DNA of 64,000 bases from Sipunculus nudus (lineage: Eukaryota; Annelida; Sipuncula; Golfingiida; Sipunculidae), in the NCBI GenBank assembly GCA_026874595.1, contig CM049306.1, positions 91,958,642 through 92,022,641 of the forward strand. The letters are read 5' to 3'. Position 1 is the stretch's first letter; each line of letters starts with the position of its first letter. Below, one piece after another: positions 1-16,077 of the stretch. The translations under genes and the position numbers were made by a program. The notes under the pieces were generated by a model that was not told the DNA's origin, made no database searches, and was given only the letters and a program-made list of their open reading frames with translations.

Positions 1-1325
1 ACGTTACATATGTGAAGATTTTGAATTCGGTATAAAAAAAAACATGTACACGAAGGTGTTTGATGCACGTGCTTAAATTGAAAGGTCATTAGTTGTTGAT
101 AGTGAGAATAAATATTATGAAGCAGCGCATTTTAGTTTTTTTTTTTTTTTGGGTCATATAAATTGCAAATTTCAAGTTCGTCAGATTTGCTACCAGGTGT
201 CATTGCTCAACGGGTCTGGATTACGACCGACGGCCAATAAACAAAAATGATAGCCCATCTGGGTAACATGTGATAGGTGCTTTATTTTTGCTTATTTTCA
301 AAAAAAGGTTCAAGGGATTATTTTTTGAATGACCGTCAAATACCAGAACAGAAATAATTTATATAGCAAGTATAAGGCAAGTACGAATGTACTTTGAGGT
401 TTATTTGAATAAACGGCTTACAATATAGTATGTTTTATTATTAATATATAGAAAATTATAAATATAAGACCAAATGTGTACATTTGACAATAAATTTAAT
501 TATCTTGTTCTCATATATTATTACATAACTCAAATACATTTAGCTACTAATGACCAACACGCATAAAAGTTAACATGGTTATTTACAGAGTCATAAATTA
601 TGAACTTGAGAATTTAAGATATAAAATACATTAATTAGTTTTTTTCAATATATGGATATAATGTTTCGTGTAAATGTCTCCATAGGTAAAATAAATGTAT
701 TTGTAAGAGAATGTACCGTTTCATACAGTTTAACCTCATAGCAATTCTGACAACTTCGGAAAGATCATGCTAATAGTTTATTGAGTGCATACAGGTGCAT
801 CGAGGGTCCTGAAACTAACAAATTACTACCTTGTAAGTTTCAGTCAAATCATTAATGCAGACAAGGGGATGTCAATTTCACGTCACATGTCATTCAAGTA
901 ATCAAGCATTCTCAGCTTTTTGCAGGTCAACCTACGATTCCTTCACTTTTCACGAATGCATTCATGTCGTATATGAAATCAAACGTTAATTCAGTGCAAA
1001 TAAAACATATATAAGCACATAGTACACCATCAGTTAAATATTTCCATATTTGCTTTATGGCTAACACTTGTGCTTCCACATATTTCGCAATTTTAGTTTG
1101 CTATGGTATTTCACAGGTTTAATTTTTTATCATGCGTGAATTCATCATGTGTGAATTCCCACAACAACTCTGTCGAAAGATGATACAATTTAACGCATTT
1201 TCTCACACTTAACATGGACGAATAATTTATTATCCATGGTCTGTCGAAAAGAAGATTTTAATTGTCTGTTAAATTGTAAATACATGTTTTGGTTCATTTA
1301 TCCACGTGTGTACAACTGTATATGT
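1..1325. other. AT-rich DNA without recognised genes
   Basis: No ORF with family features, no RNA gene and no clear repeat apart from a 17-T run near 134-150 and duplicated short motifs (GTGAATTC at 1135 and 1150). Confidence 0.6.
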
Positions 1326-2310
1326 CTTTATTTATTTATTAAGAAATCTTTATTCAGTGTGACTTTTTCAGACTGTGTCTGATCTTCCGAAAGGCCCTGA
1401 TATAAAAAATACAATGAAATACAAAATACAATGGTGAAATTTTAAAATTAACTTAGAAACATAATTAATCCCGTGTTAAGATATGAGATATTGTTTTATG
1501 CTTTTCTTAAAACTGTTGAGAGAAGGGACATTCAGTTGGTAACCTATTCCATAGTAGGGGGCCATGATATATGACGGAGTTTCTCAAATATTCTGTTCGT
1601 GCTTTAGGTACAGACAATGCTCCAGTTACGTTTGCCCGTGTTGCGTAACCGCGTGCACATTTGTGACATATATAGCTCAAGCGCTCTAACAAATAAGATA
1701 GACATTGGCTGTTAATACTTTTATATAACAAGATGCAAGTCATGTTAGCTTTTCTCTCTACTTTACTGACTGGATTTCAAGGACAGTTCGTAGATTTTTG
1801 GTTCTTCTCTCGTGATTGAAATCATTATACAATTATTCTCACTGCACGGTTCTGTATTTTCTGTATTTTGTTAAGATAAGTTTTGGAAGTATAACCAAAG
1901 ATAGTTATCCCATAACTAAGTAAGGCTGAATGAAACCTTTGTATATATTTAACAAGATTCCCTTTGGTAAAAATTTGCTAGATCTGAACTGAGCGCCTAT
2001 AATTTCGACGATATACTGTGCACGACAAATGTTCAATATGATCAGACCAATTCAGAAAGTCATTTAAAACAAAACCTAAATATTTCATCATAGTATATTG
2101 TTGTAAGGCCGTTTGGTTTAGTGTAATATTCAGTGGAAAATAAGACATGTATCGCGATCTGAAAAGTAGTGAATAGGTTTTGTCAACATTAACTGTTTAT
2201 ATGTTTTGTATGAACCATTCCGACAAATTATTTACTCCCATTTACAATTCTTTCGTTATACCTTCTGAGGATCATCACTAGTGAAATAAATACCAGTATC
2301 ATCAGCTTAT
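1326..2310 (-). pseudogene. Truncated, decayed non-LTR retrotransposon (LINE) reverse-transcriptase 3' end
   Basis: Read on the minus strand from about 2310 downward, the sequence gives a broken reverse-transcriptase C-terminus. ADDTGIYFTSDDPQKVYE comes from the catalytic palm, then VNVDKTYSLLF, YLGFVLND and WSDHIEHLS, and after further breaks VPKARTEYLRNSVIYHGPLL with WNRLP at 1743-1507. That last pattern is the usual end of CR1/L2/Jockey-type ORF2. The codon before Ala-Asp-Asp, normally Tyr, is a TAA stop (2307-2309). The part 5' of it is missing. The TTTATTTATTTATTAAG stretch near 1326-1343 probably contains the 3' terminus. It is a 5'-truncated dead copy. Confidence 0.8.
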
Positions 2311-2372
2311 GTATGATGATTATTAATTCGTGCGCACGAATTATAATTATAGTATTCCGTGCCCACGCAATA

Positions 2373-2373
<1 letters not shown>

Positions 2374-2422
<49 letters not shown>
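2374..2422. repeat. (AT)n microsatellite
   Basis: About 49 bp of uninterrupted AT dinucleotides just upstream of the LINE fragment. Confidence 0.95.
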
Positions 2423-2426
<4 letters not shown>

Positions 2427-4065
2427 ATTAAAATTTTTTATTTTCGTGCATGTATCCATACTCTTAGTGAGGATGTGACCCCCTTTTTTCAAATCCTTGC
2501 CACGCCTCTGACCGCCTGTTTTGTCAAACAGAAAGTCTGGCCCTTGCATTCTCAGTTAAAAGGGTCCTTTGAGTTAGTTTTGAAACTCACTGATAGATGG
2601 CAGAACCATTCACAGGAGAATCTTGACAACTGCGCCAATGCATAACACACCTGACGGATGGGTTAAGCTGCATTCTCAATTTGCTGTACTGCTGCTTGCT
2701 TTTGCAAGGTTTGCTGGGTTTCATAGCCAAGCGGCTGACACAGAGCCACGAATGTAATCAGACCAATGAGAGCTCGGTACCGCGGGTATCTATCTTAAGT
2801 TCATCAAAATATGTTTCAATTTCAAATATTTTAAAACTTATATATACAAAGAACTTGTGAGCATTATACTATTTAAGAATGGATTTCCAGCAACATTGTA
2901 AAGTTAATAAAAGAAATATGAAATGGAGCGATAATGATGTGATAAACAGTGAAAACATCACGGATTGGTTTAAAACATAGAAAGCAGAATCTGAAAAAAA
3001 ATGTCCTATGTTTGGCTTTCTATTTTCATAGAAATTGATTGGGTTATGAATCCAGAAGGTGAGATGTACATTCACAAAGAATTAAAAGAATTAAATGATA
3101 TAACGTTTAAATGAAAACCTATAGGTAAAAAAGAGTAGGCCTATAAAAAACTAACGAAGAAAGTAGGACGTTGAATAAACAAGGGGAAAAACAATATCCT
3201 ATAAATAAATTACATATGTCAGAATATTATAACTACAGATTATGAAACCTATATAGACAAGAAGCAAGTTCAGATTCGTTGGTGTAAACTTAAAAGTAGA
3301 TTCGAAAAAGGATTCGGGAAGAAATATGAAGACGAATCGCACAGATAATGGTATAGCTTTCGTCAAAGTATAGGACCAATATGGCAAACCTCGCATACTC
3401 GCCCCAACACCAAATTAAGCATCTTATACAAAGTAAAGAACTTTCTACATGCTCCTTATAGTATATAGAGCAGAATAATTGGTGAGGAGTGTGAGATGCG
3501 ACAGAAGCCATTTACGCTTTTCTGAGATGTTTGAGAAGAATTTTATAGGAATTCTTTACACAGCCCAGGACAATATTAAATAATGCTTTACACAAAAAAA
3601 GAGCCAACACTAGTTTGTGAACCATTTAACCGAGGGAGGTGGAAACGACCAGGACATGTTTCAATCTAAGATAAACAAATCACACAAAGTAGCACTGACC
3701 TGAGAGAAACGAAAGCAAGAGAGACCTAGGAACCAGGTCAACGAACTTTACTGAAAAGGATACAGATGAACTAGACGACTGGACAGAGACAGACACATGA
3801 AACTGTAGACGACTGGGAAACCATACATAAATGTCGATTTTTAAAAGTTTGGTACTGCCTTGTGCGCCATCCCTGGCGCAAAGCGAATATGTATAGGTAT
3901 AGTGCTTCCGATTATCGATGCAGCCAACAATATCAAGATATATGTATATAGTTACAATAAATTATGGAGGAACTGTACACTATGTGTAATTGTGTATGCG
4001 TTACAGGGTGTTTATCCGTTATAGACAACATCCAGTTGGAACAAACTGAATGACATGTTATTGGC

Positions 4066-4067
<2 letters not shown>
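2423..4067. other. Stretch without recognised genes
   Basis: Contains short unremarkable ORFs only. At 2460-2506 the minus strand reads CAGAGGCGTGGCAAGGATTT, resembling a hAT-type terminal repeat (CAGnGGCGnn), but no partner end was found. Confidence 0.5.
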
Positions 4068-4101
<34 letters not shown>

Positions 4102-4123
4102 TGTGTGTGTGTGTGTGTGTGTG
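4068..4123. repeat. Compound (GA)n(GT)n microsatellite
   Basis: About 31 bp of GA followed directly by about 24 bp of GT. Confidence 0.95.
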
Positions 4124-4504
4124 CATACATGAAACGTGTAGTTTCCCCTTGAGAAATGTCATTTGAATATATTTACTAATGAGTATGTGTGTTTGCGCAC
4201 GTGCACTATAATATAGCTAGTAAGTGGACATGTTTCTTGGAAACCGGCCCCGTTTTTATGATGCCGGTAAAGATAGCAATAAGCGTGTATACCATATATA
4301 TAAACACCCTCATATCATACGATTGATATCCTACAACTACAAATATTATTAATGTCATTATATATATTAGATGATTTCATAACTCGTTATATTCAGAGGG
4401 AGAGAAGTTATAGAATTCGTCTTGAAAGGGAGTTTAACTGCTGACTATTGGGCATAACTCAAATCGAATCAAGCTGTAATCGAATTCCAGTTGTAACTGC
4501 ATTT

Positions 4505-4544
4505 GAGAGAGAGAGAGAGAGACAGAGAGAGAGAGCGAGAGACT
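4505..4544. repeat. (GA)n microsatellite, interrupted
   Basis: About 40 bp of GA with single C interruptions. Confidence 0.9.
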
Positions 4545-5823
4545 TTTATGTATTGATACCAATAATTTGTAAAAAGCTTAAAATGTTGCATCATGCAAGT
4601 AGTCGGAATCAATACATTCAGTCCGGCATGCACACACAAAGACGTTATTGAAAAGAAACTGTGTGATGCAATCCCTCTGTATGCCATGAGGTTGCCTGGG
4701 TGCAAGGTTGAGAATTACTCACCGGGGGCCCGCGGGCTCCCATTTCAGTTATGAACCCATAACAAACCATGAGGAAGAACAAGTGTCACGAGGTGCAAGT
4801 TTCCTTGATTTTTGTTCTGATAGAATTTCCTGTAAAATGTTTATATCATATCAATGCTATGTCGTTGTACAATTCTTTTATGGTCATGGTCTTTTATTTT
4901 TGAGCGTAATCCATGTGACATTAATAAGCCATACAGGCATGCAGATAGCTAGCTGAAAAAAAAAATCAAATGAGGAGTCCATTCTCATGGGCTAGCATTT
5001 AGCCTACCTCAATCAGATCGGCCCCGTCGCCGGTCCATAAGGGTCAGGTGCCTATATCCAGACTTTAATTCACGTTACCTACTCAAGTCACAGGTACAAT
5101 CGTATACCTCTGTATATATATAATAGCAATCCAACAGTAGGCTATGGATTGGGGTTCATGGAACTGTAGGCCAACATTACTACGATTGCCTATTTGGCAA
5201 ATGATAATCATACCCTTATACGGTAAGCACTTTTCAGCATCGAGGCTAGTCCATCATCCTGCCGAGCAAGCTGAGCATTATACTGCATGTATATAAGATG
5301 AAAATTGGATTACTTGTAATATGTATATAGAAGGATTAATTATTTTTGGTGGAAATGTTTAAATTTTCAATGTTTGGAAACAACACAGGTACTAATGCAG
5401 CTTATTTTTCCTAGTTAGGGTCACACCCCCGACCCCCTTCACGTTTATATACATGAACCTGAAGGTGTGATATATAAGTTTTATTGAAAAATGTGCGATA
5501 TAATAAACATTAGTCCGTTATCTTGTTATCTGAAAAACGCGTCATCTAATGGTAAAAATAGCCCATATATGGCCGATCTCGACATTAATACGCCCTATAT
5601 ATGCTTAAAAACAGCCATATACTTAATACGTCCGTCCAACAGAGATTATAGCACACGGGATACGTGTATCACTGCATGGGATTATGTTAACTGTGTTAGA
5701 TGTACATGTAGTATATTGGTATCTGATGTCCGTGTATCTGTAATACTATTCACAGAAAATCGTCCAGGGTTCAATTGCAAGTTACCGTAAAATATCGCAT
5801 TTTACACGTATATCTGGTATTGT
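4545..5823. other. Stretch without recognised genes
   Basis: Only short ORFs, the longest 99 codons at 5491-5790 with no recognisable motif. A GC-rich palindrome GCCCGCGGGC lies near 4729. Confidence 0.5.
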
Positions 5824-8028
<2,205 letters not shown>

Positions 8029-8880
8029 AAAACTGTCTCTTGTTTGTGCTGGTAGGTACCGTAGGTTTAATTGTTTAAGGGGATATATCTGCACGTGAAC
8101 AGTATCATCGCAGGGAGGCATTATGTCAGGTGGTTCACGATCCCACTATCTGTAAGAGTGAATTGGGGTGTGGATGTTATTAAGCAGACCGAGAAAGTGT
8201 ACCGTATCTGCATAAGGGACCCACGCATCCACTTTAAAAATTGAATTTAAATACTTTTATCTTAATTGTTCTCATTATAAGTTAGCTTTTTAATTTAGAC
8301 AACAAGCATATATATAAAACCTAAAGTTGTTATAGTTGTTATCCGATATTGTCAGAAAGCCGCCTGTTACAGGTTGGACCTCTGAGAGAGAGGGGGGAGG
8401 GCGGGAGAGACAGAGCAGCTATAGGCCTCAAGAGTTCATCGTGCGTTTTAGGGAGGAACTAGCTAGGTAACCGTAACCATAGACACGCAGACAAAAGTTA
8501 ACCTGTATGGTATCCATATATTTAATAAACGACTAAACAATTCTCAAGGAAACTGGTATTGAAACCTTTCATCTGACACGTACAAATAAATATTTTTCTT
8601 GTAAATGATTAGCCATGACAACATGACACTCAGGCCTTCGGAAAAAAAACTGATAGGGCCTGGAGTCATGATGGCAGTCACAACAGAACGCCCATTCTAA
8701 GGGTCGGATCAAAATATTTGCTGTCTGGTATTATTTGGCATCACAGGCTTATATAGTCGTATTATATGTGCTAAATATCGAAGAAAAAATGTTGTTACAC
8801 AAAAATAATTACAATTATTACCTCCTTTCATCACTGTGGCACCGATTCACGTGAAGCGGTACTTCTCATTCAAAACTAAA
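8029..8880. other. Stretch without recognised genes
   Basis: No coding or RNA feature seen; a short GA-rich tract lies at 8384-8412. Confidence 0.5.
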
Positions 8881-8905
8881 TGTGTCATGGCGCGGTCGTG
8901 TATGT

Positions 8906-11008
<2,103 letters not shown>

Positions 11009-11192
11009 GCCGTTTGGAAATCCCCTACCGGAAGTTATGATTCTCCCGCTGACAGACGTGGAGACTAGTTTTTCGAGTAAAGCAGCCTCGGAATTAAAAA
11101 CTGCTGCACGTTTACACGTAAGTCAACCGTGGATGTAATAATTATTATTTTCCCCAACAGAATAACGTCACTTTTTGTCTTAACTCAGGAAA

Positions 11193-11351
11193 ATGACAGT
11201 TCGAGAAGTGGATGAAAATGAAAAAGTAGTGTCAGAAATGGCGTGCACATCTGCACATACTAGAATTGATGCGAACCCAATAGCTTGTACTGTCACCCCA
11301 TCGTCTTCAGTTCATCTAAAATCGACGTTTGGGGTGACAAGCTGTCGCTAG
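11193..11351 (+). CDS. Unrecognised 52-codon ORF upstream of exon 1A
   Basis: ATG at 11193 opens a frame to TAG at 11349-11351 that begins MTVREVDENEKVVSEMA. I recognise no family. The stretch 11040-11350 is less AT-rich than its surroundings. It has a GTAAGT at 11117 and a CAG at 11187, so it could be 5' untranslated or promoter-proximal sequence of the exon 1A transcript. It is equally likely to be chance. Confidence 0.15.
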   Translation: MTVREVDENEKVVSEMACTSAHTRIDANPIACTVTPSSSVHLKSTFGVTSCR

Positions 11352-12140
11352 TAAATGATGCAATCCACCCACACAATGAATGGCCCCTTTCACATGAAGT
11401 GGGCGTGGTTGCACCTAGTAACCGCGGACAATCCCTTATTTGGGTATGCATGCCGGCCGCGTAGTTTGGCAACACAAATGCACCAATCAATAACCTCTAA
11501 ATATCCTGGTCTTTCTTCCTCTTTTGTTATAACTACTACCACAAAATCCGACATTCACTTTTCGTTCCCGTGTCAACTGGCCCCTATGAAATAAACGTGA
11601 CCATTATGCACGACAAGTTGCACATAGACAATCTGGAACACACATAACTCACGTTCGGCTGCTCAACGTAAACATTACTCTCGTGTTTTGGTGAGCACAA
11701 AACGACCGCCTGTGTGTTTTGAACAAGAGGCACCCAGCCACGTGGGTTCTCAGTATGGTTCTCTAAATTATGAAGACGAGATGCAATTTATTCGTTTACG
11801 CAACGTTCAGTAACCATGGTAGCTTGAATATCTAACAGTCGAAGATAAGGCAGGGAGATTTTCTGCTGCTAGAAAACAGAGTACGTTACGTGGGGGTGTG
11901 ACCGCAGCTAGCCAACCCGACGCGACATTGCATCAGCAACTGGTCCCAGCCAGTTACAATTTATGCACGTATCTTTGATTTACCCACGTGCAGACACAGC
12001 TACACAAGCGGTGTGATAATCAGTTTGAACATTTACGTGGACACGAGAACAGGGATTCAGCTAACCTTCGTGGCCTTGGTATTCATAATTTTAAAACCCG
12101 ATATATTTATAAACAGGATTACATCAAACAGCAAACAAAC
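11352..12140. other. Upstream region of exon 1A, probable 5' flank/UTR
   Basis: Comparatively GC-balanced sequence directly before the exon 1A ATG. It must contain at least part of the 5' UTR. No convincing TATA box. CAGACACAG at 11991 is preceded by a weak pyrimidine stretch and might be an acceptor for an upstream non-coding exon. Confidence 0.4.
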
Positions 12141-12630
12141 ATGGGACAGAAGTGCGGAAAAGATAAAGAAAAAGATATGGAGAAACCGGCGAAAAATGTC
12201 GGCGAGGAAGACAATGGAGCTGTCAATTTGAAGAAGAAAATCACTTTGATTAGCGGCATCACTGTTATAGTTGGCAGTATTATAGGGTCTGGGATATTTG
12301 TCAGTCCGACTGGAGTACTCAAGAAAACCGGTTCGGTTGGGTTATCTTTGATAGTGTGGTTTTTAGGTGGTATATTTTCTCTAATAGGGTCGTACTGTTT
12401 TGCCGAACTTGGCACCGCTATCGTACGTTCTGGTGCCGATTATGCGTATATTTTTGAGGCATTTGGACCACTTTTAGCCTTTCTCCGACTGTGGGTTGAA
12501 GTGTTTGTGGTACGGCCATGTACCACTACTATAGTTGCACTCACGTTTTCCTATTACGTCATAGAACCCATCTTCCCTGATTGTGAACAACCACAGCTTG
12601 CAGTGATCCTACTGGCCGCGATATGCATCA
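12141..12630 (+). CDS. Alternative first coding exon 1A (TM1-TM3, loop cysteine, start of TM4)
   Basis: 163 codons plus one base, ending in ATGCATCA followed by donor GTAAGT at 12631. The ATG at 12141 lies in AACATGG, a good initiation context. The frame stays open upstream to a TGA at 11976-11978 but has no other ATG, only a GTG at 11988, so 12141 is the start. The N-terminal 33 residues are rich in Lys and Glu. TM1 spans roughly 34-57, TM2 64-86 and TM3 110-140. The loop cysteine is at 148 (FPDCEQ). Exon 1B matches it at about 101 of 136 residues from just before TM1 to the splice site. Confidence 0.95.
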
Positions 12631-15600
12631 GTAAGTAAACAATATGTCATTCATTGTGTCCGAGTGAAAGGGATTGATGTCATATTGTTTATCTCTGTCA
12701 GTCTCACTCATGGTACAGGACAAATATACATATAATATTATATATATATATAACCTTCACAGGTGATTCAGGTCAATAACAGACAGGAACAGATAATATA
12801 TGATTATGACTTTGCCAAAGAGCACATTGACCCACTAAATCATTTAAAAAGTGGTCCACGAGTTCCTAGGACTGTATCAAAAGACTTGATAAATCATCAG
12901 ATAAAAACACATTTTATTTTAACACATAATGTAGTACTTGCAGTCATATCTTATAAATTTACATATGGAATTGTGCATCACATTACAAATTTGTGTATTT
13001 AACTGTTTGGACCTGCAAATATACACAGAACTTTAGATAAATATGATTAAAATGCAGTCTCTCAGACCTAGAAAATAAGAAAAAAGTTTTGCGCCAGGTT
13101 CTAACACACTTCCCACCAATAATACCAAGAACCACAAAAAAGGTGAAAAAGTGTCACATTTTGTTTTCAGTTACAGCAGAGGTAAGTTGCATGTTCTATT
13201 GTGTGTGACAGCTGTGGACATAATAAATGTTTATTAAAATGGTGACAGCAAATACAATTAATGTTCATAAAATTGATATATAAAATTACTCTGTACCTGC
13301 AGAGTTTCCTGTATTGGCATGTTACCTCTCATGCAGATAATTAAAAATAATTTATAAGCTCATTTAACAACATGATGCACATACTTGCCAATCATTACTT
13401 CACAAAAAACTTTTGATTTAAATATAGAATTATAAGCATAATTTAATTCTGTGAGGACATGCATAATCCAAACTTAAAGGCATACCAGTATGCTTTTACC
13501 TTCACATATACATTTGTAGTTTTTGCCTGCATCCATAAAAGTCATACGCATATATTATATAAAATAATACATGCTTGTATATACCAGGTATATATAAATC
13601 TGTAAAAACTGCCAGTGGAACAAAAGAAAATTGTCATGTTTGTAATATATAAACATACAGTACTAGTCTACATGTAAAGTTAAAAGGCATATTAATTAAG
13701 GTTGTGATCTATTTTGTTCAAACTGGCTGTATATTTTATATTGAAAGATCACACTGCAGAATGTTGTACAGCAATTAATTGATAGATAATACACATGTAT
13801 GTCAAACTTGATTACCGGTATATATATCTGGTTCCATCAGTTTTACTAACTTGTAGTTAAAAGACTGTGGATTTAACATTGTATTTTGACAGAGATTTGC
13901 TATATGATTCTGGTTGTTTTGCTTTTGATATAAACACTTGAAATGGGACATTCCCAAAATGCACAATCTGAAATACTACTGTATTTACCAAAAGATATCC
14001 TGCAGCATGCAGCAGTGATTTATGGGATAGCTTGGGAAGCCCGGATAAAAAAAATTGTGTACCAAAATGAACTGGAGCATGAAAGACTGTAAAGTGGGAC
14101 AGTGTCAGTGCTAGGGACAAGCAAGGTCAGGTATCTCTATCTGTCAGTTAAATGACTGACATGCTCTGTAAAGGGGACATGATTTGTGATGGTAAACAAC
14201 TGTATGTTTACACACATCAACTGGGGTCCCAGTTTAATATATATATATATATATCTTCAATTGGTTCAAACTCGGCACATTTCATTCCAATTATTGATAT
14301 AAATCATATTGCCAGCCTTTAATACTTTTAATTATTAGTATAATATTTGTATTTTATGACTGTTTACTTATAAATTATGTGGACAAGTTTGCATAGTGGA
14401 TTATGGTATGTTTGACACTGCAGTGCCTTTCACCTATACCTGTACATCCTTATACTGACATGATTTCATTCTGCCAGATGTTAAATTTGTTCACACCTGT
14501 TTGTTTTACATGCCCTAGTATGCTGATTACTCTGTATTACTTGTTGCTTACATGACCCGCTATTTATAGTGACAACAAGAAGGCATCATTAACATTAATA
14601 TTGCCCCGGCCAGTTTGTGGTATAGATGGCTTATACCCTATCAAAAATTATCTTGGTATAAAACTGAAATTTTCACCTGTATTTCGATCCCATGATAATT
14701 AATTAGTGATTGAGGCCACATGGAGAATGTGTTAGAAATATTCAAGGATTTTGACAACATACAGCTTTAGGTTAATGAAAATTAGGAGGCTTAGACACCT
14801 TTCCTATATAATATGTATATACCGGTATATATATATTTATATGTCACAATGAAGATTACAATCCAGTAGGATTGGAAATTCCACCAGGAGAGATCACAGT
14901 TTGTGTTGCTACCAGGAGAGATCACTATGGGGATCTCCACTTGCTTGAGTCCAGTAGAAATCACAATCATAATCTCCACTAGGAGAAATTAAAATCTTAC
15001 TAGGACAATGTCCATTCCAACCAGGTGAATTTGAAATCCTACAAGAAGAAAATCACTACTAGGAGAAATAAAAATTCTACTAGGACAATTTCCAATCCAC
15101 CTAGGTGAAGATACTTCCTACATGACAGTAAATAGAAATATAAATTGTTATTGGATTTTAAGTAGGATTTTAATTTCTCCAATAGAGATTACAGTTGTGA
15201 TTTTTCCTAGACATAAGCCGTAAGAGACCCCAACTGTGATCTTTAGTGATATTTCCAATCTACTGGATCGTAATCTCCACTGTTATATATATTTATATAT
15301 ATATATACTATTCATTTCATGTATTGGTCATTTTATAAACATAACCCCACCCCACTGATGAAATGCACACTCATTAATTTAATTTGTAGTATGTAATTAC
15401 TCATTTCCCCCAATCTTCGTGTACATAAAGCTGAGCTGTAACCAAAGTTTATGAGGGATTTTAGTACATAGTGTTATCCCTTACTGACAATACCTATAGA
15501 TTTTGTTGGCGGCCACTATCTTAATGTATGGATTCCTCACTTGAATCATATAATATTTAGCAGAGAACAAAGGACAGTGAGAGAAAGATGAAAATTTAAC

Positions 15601-15855
15601 TTAAAACTATTATGAACTTAATTATAAACTGAAGGAAAACCAATATTTCTTAGTTGATGTCTGGCTTTACCAGGCAACTGTCAACACAATACAGGTATTG
15701 CTTTGTCCTCTAACCATAACACTAACAGGATATGTGCTGTAAATATATCTGCTGAATGGTAGTTTATGTGGTTGCCACCTGATCAGGTATGTGTCATTAA
15801 CAATAAAAACTAATGGTCAAGTGGCCTATCTGGACTGGTTTGTTGTAAAAGTGCT

Positions 15856-15913
<58 letters not shown>

Positions 15914-16006
15914 TAAGAACCATCACTGTGACAGATGATGTAATTAAATTTTATAAATGAAACTAATGGCCAAGTGGCCTATCTGGACTGGTTTGTTGTA
16001 AAAGTG

Positions 16007-16077
<71 letters not shown>

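Noticed and set aside
11988-12140. In-frame upstream extension of exon 1A starting at 11988
   Set aside because: The triplet there is GTG, not ATG. No other in-frame ATG precedes 12141, which has a good start context.
12141-12630. Exon 1A as a separate or dead gene copy
   Set aside because: It is fully open, has a good ATG and a perfect donor, and its phase and terminal residues match exon 1B. No second set of downstream exons lies between it and exon 2. A shared-exon model fits better, though transcripts must confirm.
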